Of a DNA stretch of 64,000 nt, positions 21,714 to 32,416 are shown one piece after another. The stretch lies in NCBI GenBank assembly GCA_029721515.1, contig CM056550.1:10165964-10229963 (forward strand), in the 5' to 3' direction. A program made the translations under genes and the position numbers. The notes beneath the pieces are model-generated. The model made no database searches and had not been told where the DNA came from. It saw only the letters and a list, made by a program, of their open reading frames with translations. The DNA is from Synanceia verrucosa. Lineage: Eukaryota; Chordata; Actinopteri; Perciformes; Synanceiidae. Numbering within the stretch: the stretch's first letter is position 1; each line of letters starts with the position of its first letter.

Positions 21714-21948
21714 GACTTCCTACACCTAGCCAAGATAAGATAAGATAAGATAAACCTTTATTTGTCTCACAATGGAGAAATTTTCAGCTTACAGCAGCAA
21801 GACAGAACAGACTGCAGAAAATCAACACACACACACACAATATAAAATATTAAGAAAAAACTTAACTGTACACGTAATGGATAATATATGCATACATCCA
21901 TCAGTGCTTAAACCTATATATATCATATACATACATACACACAATATA

Positions 21949-23551
21949 CAGTCATGGAAAAAATTATTAGACCACTCTTGTTTTCTTCAATTTCTTGTTC
22001 ATTCTAATATCTGGTACCACTAAACGTAAAATACAATGAACACAACAAAAAATGCAGCTGGTCACATAATACTTTATGTCCTATCTGACATTCTTAAGCT
22101 TAATTGATTCCCAGGGTATATAAGAGGCCATTTCATGTCACAAGCAGCGCTGCACATGCAAAGGCCTAGAGTGGTTTCCTGCTTACATTCAAGCTGTAGC
22201 ACAACTCAGAAGTTGTCAGCTCTCACATAATGCCTAAAACAAAAGAATTATGTGAAGCAACAAAGGCAGCCATCTTGGCACTGCTGGAAATTGGCATGAG
22301 TGAGAGACAGGTAGCGAAAAAACTGAAGATCTCCAAGACAGCCATTCATTCCAACAAAAAAACAAGCATGAACATGGCACTACCAAATTGCTACCTGGCC
22401 GTGGCAGGAAACGCCTTTCTACCCCACGAGATGACCGTGCACTCATCCGTTCCTGTGTCAGGAATCGCCGTCAGACCTCCAGGGACCTTAAAATGAGTGG
22501 GCACTGGCGAGAAATGTGACTTGCTCGGCAAGGACAGTTCAAACCGACTTGTTGAAGCTGGTTTGAAGTCACACAGAGCACGCAAGAAGCCCTTCATCAA
22601 TGAAAGGCAGAGGAAGGCCCGGTTACTCTTTGCTCGAGACCACAAGGATTGGACTGTTGATTGGGCTATGGTTCTCTTCAGTGATGAATCCAATTTTGAA
22701 TTGATGCCCACTCCAGCCAACTTACTGGTTAGGAGGAAGCCTGAGAAGCTTACAACCCAGACTGTCTTGCCCCTACATTAAAAACATGGGGGTGGATCAG
22801 TCATGATCTGGGGTTGTTTCAGTCTGAGTGGAACAGGGCAAATGCAATTGTGTGAAGGCCGAATGAACCAGGTCAAGTACAGGACTACCCTTGAAAACAG
22901 TCTTCTTCCATCAGCTGGAAAACTCTTTCCTGCCTCGAATGACTGGATTTTCCAACAAGACAATGCCCCTTGCCACACAGCAAGGTCAGTTAAAGCCTGG
23001 ATGGAGAACCACAGCATTCGCACAATGCCTTGGCCTGCTCAATCACCAGATCTTAATCCAATTGAAAACCTGTGGAAAATCATCAAACTCAAAATGGAGA
23101 ACCACAAGCCCAAAACAAAGAAAATTTGTTTGAATTTGTCCAACAGGAATGGGCTGCTGTGACAGCAGAACAATGTCAGAAGCTGGTGGAGAGCATGCCA
23201 AGACGCATGGCTGCAGTCATCAAAAACAATGGTTATGCAATCAAGTATTAACTCTTGTGTGTATCATGTGTTTAAAGCAAACAGAAAAGAAAACATGGAA
23301 TGCTTAAAAGTAGTGTTTTTGGCGGTACAGTGCCATAGCTATTGATGTAAGAATTTAAGTAATTTTGGTTATTATCAAGAAAACCATGGAAAATGAATAA
23401 TCCTTAGTTCTTAAATTAAACTCTCATGAGCTATTTTTGTTGTTATCATTATAATTGTCCAAACAAATGTGTACCTTTTAGTTGAGCCAGGCATTAAAAT
23501 TAACAAGAAATTGAAGAAAACAAGGGTGGTCTAATAATTTTTCCATGACTG
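21949..23551 (+). mobile_element. Tc1/mariner transposon, copy 1
   Basis: The ends are inverted repeats beginning CAGTCATGGAAAAA and continuing with high similarity for about 75 bp. A TA dinucleotide is duplicated at 21947-21948 and 23552-23553. The body is 1603 bp with one decayed transposase. A second member of the same family lies inverted at 61724-63330. It is inserted into the AT-rich 3' UTR of LINE copy B. Confidence 0.95.
22230..23251 (+). pseudogene. Tc1-type transposase (broken)
   Basis: It starts MPKTKELCEATKAAILALLE, a paired-like helix-turn-helix for binding the terminal repeats. The catalytic part shows FSDESNF (first Asp), QQDNAPCH (second Asp) and SPDLNPIENLW (Glu). There are 34 residues between the second Asp and the Glu, the Tc1 DD34E signature. 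The reading frame shifts after about 40 codons and again several times, so the family length of about 340 residues is only reached by changing frame. It is inactive as it stands. Confidence 0.92.
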
Positions 23552-23780
23552 TATGTGCACATCAATATATATATATATATATATACATCCATATACACAG
23601 GCATAGGCATAATGACAGATGTAACAGATGAAAAGTGGCTGTGCTGTTTGAGTGATTAAGAGTTCAGACATGAAGGTTAAACAGTCTGACAGCAGCAGGC
23701 AGGCAGGAACGAGCGGCGGTACCTCTCCTTCCTACAGCGAGGGTGGAGCAGTCTCTGGCTGAAGGAGCTGCCCAGTGCTG

Positions 23781-24561
23781 TCAGAGTGCCCTGGAGGGGT
23801 GGGAGGGTCTGTCCAGCATAGCTGTTAGCTTAGCTAACTGGAAGAGCTCCCACATGGTTGAATCAAAACAGTCCTGTAGAGCCTCTTCAGCCTCTGTGGA
23901 CCATCTTCTGACCATGCGGGTCACAGCTGGCTGCCTGTGTACCAGAGGTTTGTACACAGGCTGGATATGCACAATGTTGTGGGGATGTATATGCCTCTTT
24001 GGTATTGGCATAAAACAAGTCTAGTGTTTTATTGTCTCTGGTGGCACAGGTGACATATTATGTGAAGGTGGGCAGAGAGGACGGCAGAGAGATGTGATCC
24101 CCAGAGATGAGCAGCAGGGCGTTGGGGCTCTGTGTTTGTAGCCTGTTCACAGCTGATAGCAGGACATCACACGTTGCATCGCTACTGGCCGACGGGGGAA
24201 TATACACAGTCACCGCAATGACGTGGGAGAATTCCCTCGGGATATAGTGCGGCCTGAGGCCAATGGCTAGCAGCTCAATGTCCCGGTTACAAAGTTGCTC
24301 CTTAATGGTGATGTGCCTGGGGTTACACCATCTCTCATTGACAAACACAGCCAGTCCCCCTCCTTTCCTCTTATCGCTCTCTGCCGCCCTGTCCGCCCGT
24401 ATGAGTTGGAAGCCATCCAACTCGGCGTGAGTGTCCGGAGTTACCGCTGTTAGCCATGACTCCATGAATAGTAGCAGGCTGGCCTCGCGAAACTCCTTCT
24501 GATGCCAGGTTAGCGCCGCTAGCTCGTCCATCTTATTGGGCAGAGATCTTACATTCCCCAT
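23781..24561 (-). pseudogene. LINE copy B endonuclease and linker
   Basis: 24058-24561 encodes an APE-type endonuclease N-terminal part: MGNVRSLPNK, LLFMESWL, KGGGLAVFVNERW, VTVYIPPSAS and a LISGD remnant. These cover most of the motifs of the enzyme that nicks the target DNA. 23781-24011 is the downstream linker (VTRMVRRWSTEAEEALQDCF), which joins directly to the C-terminus of ORF2 at LAKLTAMLDRPSHP. The missing middle is the RT that copy A retains. The late endonuclease motifs near 24050 are broken. Confidence 0.82.
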
Positions 24562-25345
24562 AATGACGGATGGGAGGACGTGTCTGTATCGTCTCCTCCT
24601 TCTGCAGCGCTCCTTCCCGGCCCGACAACCCCGTCTCCTCCTCTTCAGCCCGCGGGGAATGTTTGGTCTTTGGCCGGCTGGTAGCCAGCTGTTAGCTCCA
24701 CAAAGCTAACAGCTGGTCCCTACTGTAAACAATAGGGTCACAGGTGTGAGCGGGGTCTCCGGACATGGTGGTCATTAAAAGAAAATAATGGAGATGAGCA
24801 AAAACGAATATGCCCATCTCCCTCACATAGTTTGGGGAAACAAAATCATACAAAGAAGACTTGGAGAAAAAAAGACAGAAACTAGAAAAACAAGAAGAAA
24901 CTTAGAAAAGTACAAGAGCTGCTGTAAAGGCTCCCACTCTCATGGCGCCATCTTAAAACAGACCCAAAGTAGAAGCTGACACAAATACAAGTCTGCCATA
25001 CTTGCTGAACACAAGCAACGTGATGGTACCAATGCACGCTCTCAAAACAAACTTCCTCAGTTCCTGCCTAATGCTAAACCTCACCTGTGTATCTTCTGAG
25101 GCGTGCCGGGCTCGAGAGTGTAACTCCTCCCCAGGATTACCTCGAAAATAAAAAGGCAAAATAACGAAAGCGTGTCTGATGGAAAGGCAGCGAACTGCCC
25201 AGCTGAGCACTCACCTGACCTTACTGAAGAAGTTGTCCCACTGTTTGCACAATGAAGTCCGACAATGGAAAGCCACTCACAAATGCTATAAAACACACTA
25301 AACACTCCACACTATATGTCAACGGTCAGTCCCTCAAATTCCTTC

Positions 25346-25365
25346 GATCCCAGATGAGCCCCCAA
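25346..25365 (-). promoter_or_regulatory. Primer-binding site of Gmr1-like element
   Basis: Just inside the LTR end, read on minus, is TTGGGGGCTCATCTGGGATC. It is close to the classical proline-tRNA primer site, with about two mismatches. Confidence 0.65.
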
Positions 25366-25711
25366 TTATGTTACGTCCCAGCGGGTGACAGGGAGTAACA
25401 ACTGATGTTAAGTGGGCTGAAGAAAGAGTGAGAGACACTGATTGGCAATAGAAGTTAAGGTTTATTGTTAATAAAACAAACACAGGGCGGTAAAGTGAAA
25501 ACAAGCCTGCACAAAAGGCCGAGGCTGCACCATAAAGACAAGGAACCCAAAACAACAAAAATACCACCAGCTAACTAAAACCCCACCTTCCAGATAAACT
25601 GAAGGGGTACCCAACTGCCACCCTCCTTTTTAGGCCCAAAAGGAGCAAACCTCACCAAAATAGACTCACAGCAGCATACACACCACACAGTCAGCTGTCA
25701 ATATTACCGGA

Positions 25712-27359
25712 ATGAAGGGGAAAGACAGGCAGACATCAGGGAGCCTGGACAGAGCAAACCAGCTCAATCTGTTCTTCAACAGGTTTAGCTCACCTCCTGT
25801 CGCCCCCCCCTCATCACCTCCATTCCCCCCCACACTCACACCTTCCCAAATGGTTTGGCCCAACCCCCCACTTTCTCCTGTGAAGCACCACTCTATCTGC
25901 CCCCACTCCTCCTCCTCCACTGATAACATCAACACCAACCCCCGCCCAACTGTGACTACAGGCCAGGTAAAGAGGCAGCTGGAAAGACTGAACCAGCACA
26001 AGGCTGCAGGCCCTGATGGCATCACCCCAGGATCCTGAAGACCTGTGCCAGCCAGCTGTCTCCAGTGCTGAGACACCTGTACAACCTGAGCCTGAGTCAG
26101 GAGAAGGTCCCAGTCCTGTGGAAGTCGTCCTGCCTGGTTCCAGTACCCAAGAAGTCAAGGCCATCTGATCCAGAAGACTACAGACCAGTTGCTCTCACAT
26201 CCCATGTGATCAAGGTCCTGGAGAGGCTGGTCCTGGCCCAGCTGAGGCCACAGGTGAGGATGTTTCTGGACCCTTTACAATTTGCTTATCAGCCCCATTT
26301 GGGAGTCGATGACGCAGTCATTTACCTGCTGCAGCGAGCTCATATGCATCTGGATGGTGGAGGAGACACTGTGAATGAGGAGATCACTGTGTGATCACAT
26401 TCTTTGATTTCTCCAGTGCCTTTAACACCATCCAGCCTCTGCTGCTAGGTGAGAAGCTGCGGGTGATGGGTGTCAACGGCTCAGTGATCTCCTGGATCAC
26501 TGACTACCTGACAGGCAGGCCACAGTTTGTCCGTCTGGGCAGTGTCCTGTCTGATGTGGTGGTCAGTAATATAGGAGCTCCACAGGGGACTGTGCTCTCT
26601 CCTTTCCTCTTCACCTTATACACCACTGACTTTCAATACAATGCTGAGTCATGCCATCTGCAGAAGTTTTCTGATGACTCAGCTGTTGTTGGGTGTATAC
26701 GTGATGGAGAGGAGGGTGAGTACAGAACACTGATAGACAACTTTGTGGAATGGACTGAGCAGAATCACCTGAGGCTGTACATCAACAAGACCAGAGAGAT
26801 GGTGATCGACCTCAGGAGGAGGAGGACGCCTTCACAGCCGCTACTGATCAGAGGGGAGGTGATAGAGGAGGTGGAGGACTACAAATACTTGGGAGTGGTG
26901 ATTGGAAACAGACTGGACTGGAAATCCAACACAGAGGCTGTGTACAAGAAGGGGATGAGCAGACTCTATTTCCTGAGGAAGCTGAGATCCTTCAACGTGT
27001 GCAGCAAGATGTTGGAGATCTTCTACCAGTCTGTTGTTGCCAGCGCCATCTTCTTTGCTGCTGTTTGTTGGGGCAGCAGCATCAGAGCCAGCGACACCAG
27101 CAGACTTGATAAGATCATCAAGAAGGCTGGCTCTGTGGTGGGACTTAAGCTGGATCCTTTTCAGACTGTGGTGGAGAGGAGAACACTGAAAAAACTGATC
27201 TCCATCAGGGACAATGAGGATCATCCTCTCCACCTCACACTGGACAGACAGCGGAGCAGTTTTTCAAACAGACTGTTGCAGCTCCGCTGTCGAAGGGACA
27301 GATACAGGAAATCATTCCTGCCACACGCCATCACACTTTACAATAAGACTTTATCCTGA
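25712..27359 (+). pseudogene. LINE copy C RT
   Basis: Three frames make one RT: 25712-26038 (linker and QHKAAGPDGITPG), 26065-26394 (PEDYRPVALTSHVIKVLERL) and 26391-27359. The last is a long intact frame with FFDFSSAFNTIQP, GAPQGTVLSPFLF and LQKFSDDSAVVG, ending in a C-terminal domain with RRDRYRKSFLPHAITLYN. These are the catalytic motifs of a non-LTR RT. One frameshift lies near 26035 and another just before the FFDFSSAF motif near 26390. The endonuclease is missing by truncation. Confidence 0.9.
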
Positions 27360-27596
27360 TACTACAATATTATACACTGTTCATTTTCATTTGCACTATT
27401 GATAGTAAAATTCGTCCGTATTCATTTGTTCATCTGTATTCGACTACACCCGACTGTCTGTTTATTTGCACATTGACTATCATCACGAACCATAATTATT
27501 TATCAGGTTATACATTTTTATTTTATACTTTCAATACTGCTCTTCTGTATTATAATTTAATTTAATTGTAAATAGTAATATTTTCTATTTTTCTGT

Positions 27597-27627
27597 ATTT
27601 TTTTTTTTTTTTTTATATATATATATC
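27597..27627. repeat. T-run and (TA)n low-complexity tract
   Basis: A poly-T run followed by alternating TA within the 3' UTR of LINE copy C. Confidence 0.9.
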
Positions 27628-27903
27628 TTCTTATTTGTATTGTGATTGTATTTCTTGCTGCTGCTACACAGTAATTTCCCAAGTTGGGATCAATAAAGTA
27701 ATTCTATTCTATTCTATTCTATTCAATAGGCAGAGAGAGCCTCCAGCTTCCTCTCTGGGCTTTTATACAGGGGGAGGAGCTGAGCAGAGTGAGTTCACCT
27801 GTGCTCACTCTGCAATCACTGGCACCAGAAACCCTGTAGAAAATAGAGAGGGGGGAAGGGGACAACACACCCACACACAGTATACTCTACGTACCATGTA
27901 ACA

Positions 27904-30900
27904 GGCACAAAGAGAAACATCAGGACGGACAGGTGAAAGGCCTCAAAAATGACTGAAGGTGAGGCAATATTTCTGTGGATCACAGCGTGTTTTCATGTGA
28001 GATGGGATGAAAAGTGGATTGAACTGGATCACAGTTGATCAAATTACACAGAATAAGAAGTAGCATCTTTTACCATGTTTTAATAAAGTCTTAGTGGATT
28101 GATCAGTGTTTTTGTTTGTATCACAGCATCTGCATCAACCTCAACAGAGGTCACTCAACAGGCCAAGAATCCACGAGTGACTAAATAAACTTTTGACACC
28201 ACCTCAAACACTGGACTGACGGAGGAAGAGGAAACTGCCAATGATGAATTTCTTTTTCTTTTTCCATCCTCCATCCATTTTAGGCCATTTTTGTAACTAA
28301 ATAAATAAATAAAATAAAATATGTGTGGGGATCAGATGTACTGAGATGCTTCTGTCTGCACTGCACAGGCAAAACATTTCTCTGCAGATTAGAAATTGAA
28401 CCGGACCTAAAACTAAAATGTTTTGTCTTTCCTCTGGTTTTTGAACAGCACGATTCCAAAGAACATCACCTCGTGACTCTGAAATCCAACTCAAATGTGA
28501 TTCATGCACAGTGCTCGCACTGGTGAAATTAATGCAAAAATGCAGTATAGTGCAAAACGAACAACCCAAACAATACAACGTCGTCCCTCAATACCAGTGA
28601 TGAACAGGGATAAAAACGGCCCTGGCATGTGCACCTACAGGCAGGCCAACTCGCAGATGCAGATACAACTTTGGATGCACAAGAAGAACAGCATTTTTGA
28701 TAGCCCCAATGATGGTGCACTCAAACTCACATGCTTTAAACAAGTGCATAAAAACATGGACAAATCAATGCACAGCTCCAATAAACCATGTATAGATTTG
28801 TAGAGCCAGCCACTCCATAACGAAAACATCCATTGCAGCAACAACCGTCATGCAGTTAATAAAGTCTCAAGGAGCCTGCTCATGAGCTGAGGTTGCGGTA
28901 GAAGATTGAAAAAAACACATCAAGTTTGGCACATTTTTCGCCCTCAGACAGCAGTGCCCTCTTCATCGCTTCCCTCTTTACAATCTCCACCGTCCACCAC
29001 CAACTTGACCACCACAAGTAACGCCGAAAACAAGTGCAAGCAAGCTAGATAGAGGCTGCGACGTTCTATTCCTGTCAGCAAACCCAAACTCGCAGACGCA
29101 ATTTACTCAATTCTACCTTGAAATTCTTAAGAAGACGTTTCCTTGCAAAATAAAATAGGATGATGTAAAATTTGAAACACACCATCATGGTGTCACCGTT
29201 ATTGTAATGTATAGAAGTGCATGTGGTATAAATATCGAGCAGGTACTTCTGTTACGATAGTCGGGGGGAGAAATTTTAGGATAAGCCCCTAGTGGGTGGG
29301 CCACAGTAGTACAGCTGATGGGCTGCGATGGAGAATAACGGAGACAGCGTGGCCCCTTCGGCATTTGCCCGAATGCAAGACTGGCCAGTTCGTCCCTGCT
29401 CAATACCCACCAGATCTGCCTGCTGCGGCTCCGCCAGGCAGCTGGAATCGTAAGAACAAGATCTCACTGACTAACGAGATCTCAGAAATTCACGTATAAT
29501 CCCGCAATATAGCGGGTTTTAGAGCGCCAGTGAAAGAACCACCCTGTGTCCACTGCGTAGAAGGAAATCAATGATATGATCCACCACAAACAAGGATTAT
29601 TTTATTTTGAAAATAAATCGGATGGGTTTTTGTGTCTGTACATGACTTCCTGTCCTGCACGATCTGCTCTGTGCCGAATTCATGCTCCACATTCAGTGGA
29701 AATTACGGATAAGTATGCAAACTGTAAGCTGTCAAGTAAGAGTTTCAAAGTGATATGCTGTAATGATGATAGTAAGTGAGTCTATTGTGAGAAGCTGTGT
29801 TGATATGTGGAGGTGGAGAGTCTAGAGAGTGTACAGAGACTAGAGAGAGAGAGAGAGGGAGAGTCGCAGGTGGATGATTTACAGTCTGATCGCTGCAGAA
29901 AGGACTCCACTGATACCAACCATATCATGTTAGCTAGGGAAGGAATGCTCCAAGGTTAGGCTAAATTTTGCTAAAGAAACATGTTTCTGCTGCTGTGGTA
30001 GTAAATGCTTCAGGCTGCTCTCATGTTCCCAGTGACTGTTTCTTTGTGTGATATCTCTCACTGATCACTGTTTCTTTTACCTGCAACTTTTCCAATAAAT
30101 CACCTTCCTTCCTCTGTTGGTGCACTCTCCAGCACAACAATGACTGGAAAGACTTGTGGATCAAATGAGTCCATGAGTGAGTGATGTTCGTCCCCATAGT
30201 AATGCTTCTTTTTAACCACCTTCACTGCCTTTTCAGTTTCCAGCTGTTCTCATATTCAGTTTCCATCAGTTGAACAGCTCAAAGGTAGTTGTTTTTTTTT
30301 CTTCCCATCAATATTGACCCACCAGTCTGTAAACCCTGATGAGAGCCCACTCCATAATCAGCATCTCATCCCAACAATCAGCATTCATTACTGCGTGACC
30401 TTCACCACATGGAAGAAGGTGGAGAAGCTGAGACTGAACCACAGGATCTGCTGCAACAGCCTGATTAAAAAAGGTGTAGTCAAAGCCAGATTTGACTTTC
30501 ACTTACTCTAACTCTGATACTGTTTCTACAGTTTACCTCAGCTTCAGCCTCTTCCAAACCTCAAACACTGGCCTTGACAGTGCATTTCTGTGTATAAGTG
30601 GGCCTCAGGTGCTGATTAGCCACGTTTACATGATGTTTTTTAATTCTGAAGGATTTCTAATTTCAATTATCGAAGATTGCTCTTTTCCCAGTTAAAAAAA
30701 ACATTAATGTTAAACCATTTAATGATAGGATTGTTTGTATGGAAACAAACAAGTCAGTTGTTAAAATTCATTTATTTATCATTTATTTTAATTTTTCATT
30801 TAGCAAAAGCGGACTGGACCGCACAGAAAATAGCTTCCATCAGATTATACGATGCATGAGGACATGTTGGGATTGACGTATGCATCGTTGGTTCGACAAA

Positions 30901-31053
30901 ATAATCTGTGCAAATGACAAGTTTGCTTCACAATAAACACATTTATCCTCCCTTTTGTTTTCTTGTCATCGGGACCTGCACAGCACGACCAGCAGCTTCA
31001 CTTACTGACTTCAGTTTGATTTAACAGAGGGTTGATCTCTGGCATGATCACTC

Positions 31054-31099
<46 letters not shown>

Positions 31100-31433
31100 G
31101 ACCTCCACACCTCCATCGCTCTTATCTGTGATGTGTTTATGGAGAAGAAAAAGAAGAAAGCCATAAAACTGGCTCACAGATGTGAAAACACTCAGATTTT
31201 GTGGATGAAGTTCTCTATGTAATGTAAAATAAAATATTTTAAGTATATAAACATGATATGAGTTGGATAAAAATTAGTCCTCAAATGAAAAGATGAATTT
31301 TGATCCTTTTTTGACCCCTGACGCAGTATGTGTCACTGAGTTACAAGTGAGTTGTTTTAAGATAAATTCTATCATGGAGCCACATTGCCATCTAGTGGAC
31401 AATGAAGGTAAATCTTCCATATAATCTTTTGAT
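27904..31433. other. Unassigned sequence without a recognised gene
   Basis: I recognise no protein domain or RNA gene here. Short open frames have no family features. Landmarks are a GA-rich tract near 29840-29860, a compact stretch with several hairpins at 29250-29560, and an (AC)n microsatellite at 31054-31097. Confidence 0.5.
31054..31097. repeat. (AC)n microsatellite
   Basis: About 22 perfect AC repeats. Confidence 0.98.
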
Positions 31434-32416
31434 AGAATAGAATAGAATAGAATAGTTTTTTTATTCATCGCCCTTGGGGGGAAATTTACCTGCCACAGCA
31501 ACAAAGACAAAAACACAGACACAATAGTAATAATAATAAAATAGAATAGAATAGAATAAAAATATTTACATATTTACAATGAACTAAAATACAATGGAAA
31601 AATATATAGATATATATACTTGTACAGATGAAACTGTTTAAAACACAATTATTATTGTGGCAGTGCAATTTTCTATTTTTTGTGCAAAGTGGTAGTGTGA
31701 TGACAATGACAATAACAATGACAGTGATGGAGATGGAGATGAGTCCAGATTGTGTTTACATCAGCCAGTGATGCTGATGTTGTAAAGTTTTATTGCTGAT
31801 GGTATGAATGACCTGCGGTAGCGCTCCTTCTTGCAGGGTGGAAGTCTCAGTCTGCAGCTGAAGGAGCTGCTTAAAGCCTCCACAGTCCCATGTAGAGGGT
31901 GAGAGGGGTTGTCCATGATGGAGGTGAGCTTAGCTAACATCCTCCTCTCACCCACCTCCTCTATGGAGTCCAGGGAGCAGTCCAGGACAGAGCTGGCCCT
32001 CCTGACCAGCCTGTTCAGTCTCTTCCTGTTTCTCTCTGTGCTCCCTGCTCCCCAGCAGACCACTGCATAAAAGACTGCAGACGCTACCACAGTGTCATAA
32101 AAGGTCCTGAGCAGAGTCCTGCAAACTCCAAAGGACCTCAGTCTCCTCAGCAGGTGGAGACGACTTTGGCCCTTCTTGTACAGGACATCTGTGTTGTGAG
32201 TCCAGTCCAGTTTATTGCTGAGGTGAACACCCAGGTACCTATAGCTCTGCACCATTTCTATGTCCAGGCCCTGAATGTTCACTGGTGCTGTCTGGGGTGT
32301 CTTCCTCCTCCTGCGGAAGTCAATGACCATCTCCTTGGTCTTACTGGCGTTGAGCTGAAGGTGGTTATGCTCACACCAGTCGACAAAGCCAGTGATGACG
32401 GTCCTGTACTCCCGAA
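31434..32416 (-). mobile_element. Rex1/CR1-type LINE copy D (5'-truncated)
   Basis: A (TAGAA)n repeat at 31434-31454 marks the 3' end read on minus. The coding part is the end of RT and the C-terminal domain, truncated at about 32416. It belongs with copy C by its 3' repeat; its ORF2 C-terminus resembles copy A. Confidence 0.85.
31761..32416 (-). pseudogene. LINE copy D RT C-terminal fragment
   Basis: 31761-32330 is an intact 189-codon frame starting at KEMVIDFRRRRK and running through YRYLGVHLSNKLDW (RT thumb) and LVRRASSVLDCSLDSIEEVG to the stop. The frame is open upstream to about 32416 with FVDWCEHNHLQLN. The catalytic palm is missing through 5' truncation, so there is no activity. Confidence 0.88.

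Larger units (their letters stand above)
21732..24960 (-). mobile_element. Rex1/CR1-type LINE copy B (internally deleted, Tc1 inside)
   Basis: The 3' end at 21732 has the same (AAGAT)n repeat and 3' UTR as copy A. The 5' end, near 24955, looks complete: read on minus it begins AAGATGGCGCCATGAGAG, a typical LINE 5' start, followed by a GC-rich leader and the endonuclease. The RT body is missing, since the sequence jumps near 23840 from the post-endonuclease linker to the end of ORF2. A Tc1 element splits the 3' UTR. Confidence 0.8.
25705..27724 (+). mobile_element. Rex1/CR1-type LINE copy C (5'-truncated)
   Basis: The element runs from about 25705, where the endonuclease-RT linker begins, to a 3' end of (ATTCT)n at 27700-27724 preceded by AATAAAG. 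It is opposite in strand to the host LTR. Its 3' repeat differs from copies A and B and matches copy D, so it is a different subfamily. I see at most a 5-bp candidate target duplication (CAATA). Confidence 0.85.
15891..27903 (-). mobile_element. Gmr1-like Ty3/gypsy retrotransposon, decayed and multiply interrupted
   Basis: Read on minus: 5' LTR (27903 to 25369), primer site, gag, protease, integrase, then the start of RT, where the element is cut off. Integrase before RT is the Ty1/copia-like order known for the Gmr1 group of deuterostome Ty3/gypsy elements. The capsid part of gag resembles a SCAN domain; SCAN domains are thought to derive from this group. All frames are broken. Later insertions are a LINE in the LTR, two LINE pieces near the gag start and a Tc1 element inside one LINE. 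The 3' half (rest of RT, RNase H, 3' LTR) is absent. Confidence 0.85.
25369..27903 (-). repeat. 5' LTR of Gmr1-like element, split by LINE copy C
   Basis: Read on minus the LTR starts TGTTAC at 27903 and ends GTAACA at 25369, a perfect short inverted repeat, and is followed by a primer-binding site. It has a TATA box (CTGTATAAAAGCCC near 27765), consistent with a promoter. About 505 bp remain after removing the LINE inserted at about 25705-27724. No matching 3' LTR is in the window. Confidence 0.75.

Noticed and set aside
25666..26164. Minus-strand frames of 116-136 codons opposite LINE copy C
   Set aside because: Shadows of the RT coding strand, which has clear RT motifs.
28504..28803. 99-codon frame as a possible host gene
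   Set aside because: No domain, signal or neighbour context, and the opposite strand is equally open.
29296..29499. tRNA gene in the structured stretch
   Set aside because: No B-box GGTTCNANNCC and no cloverleaf could be laid out.
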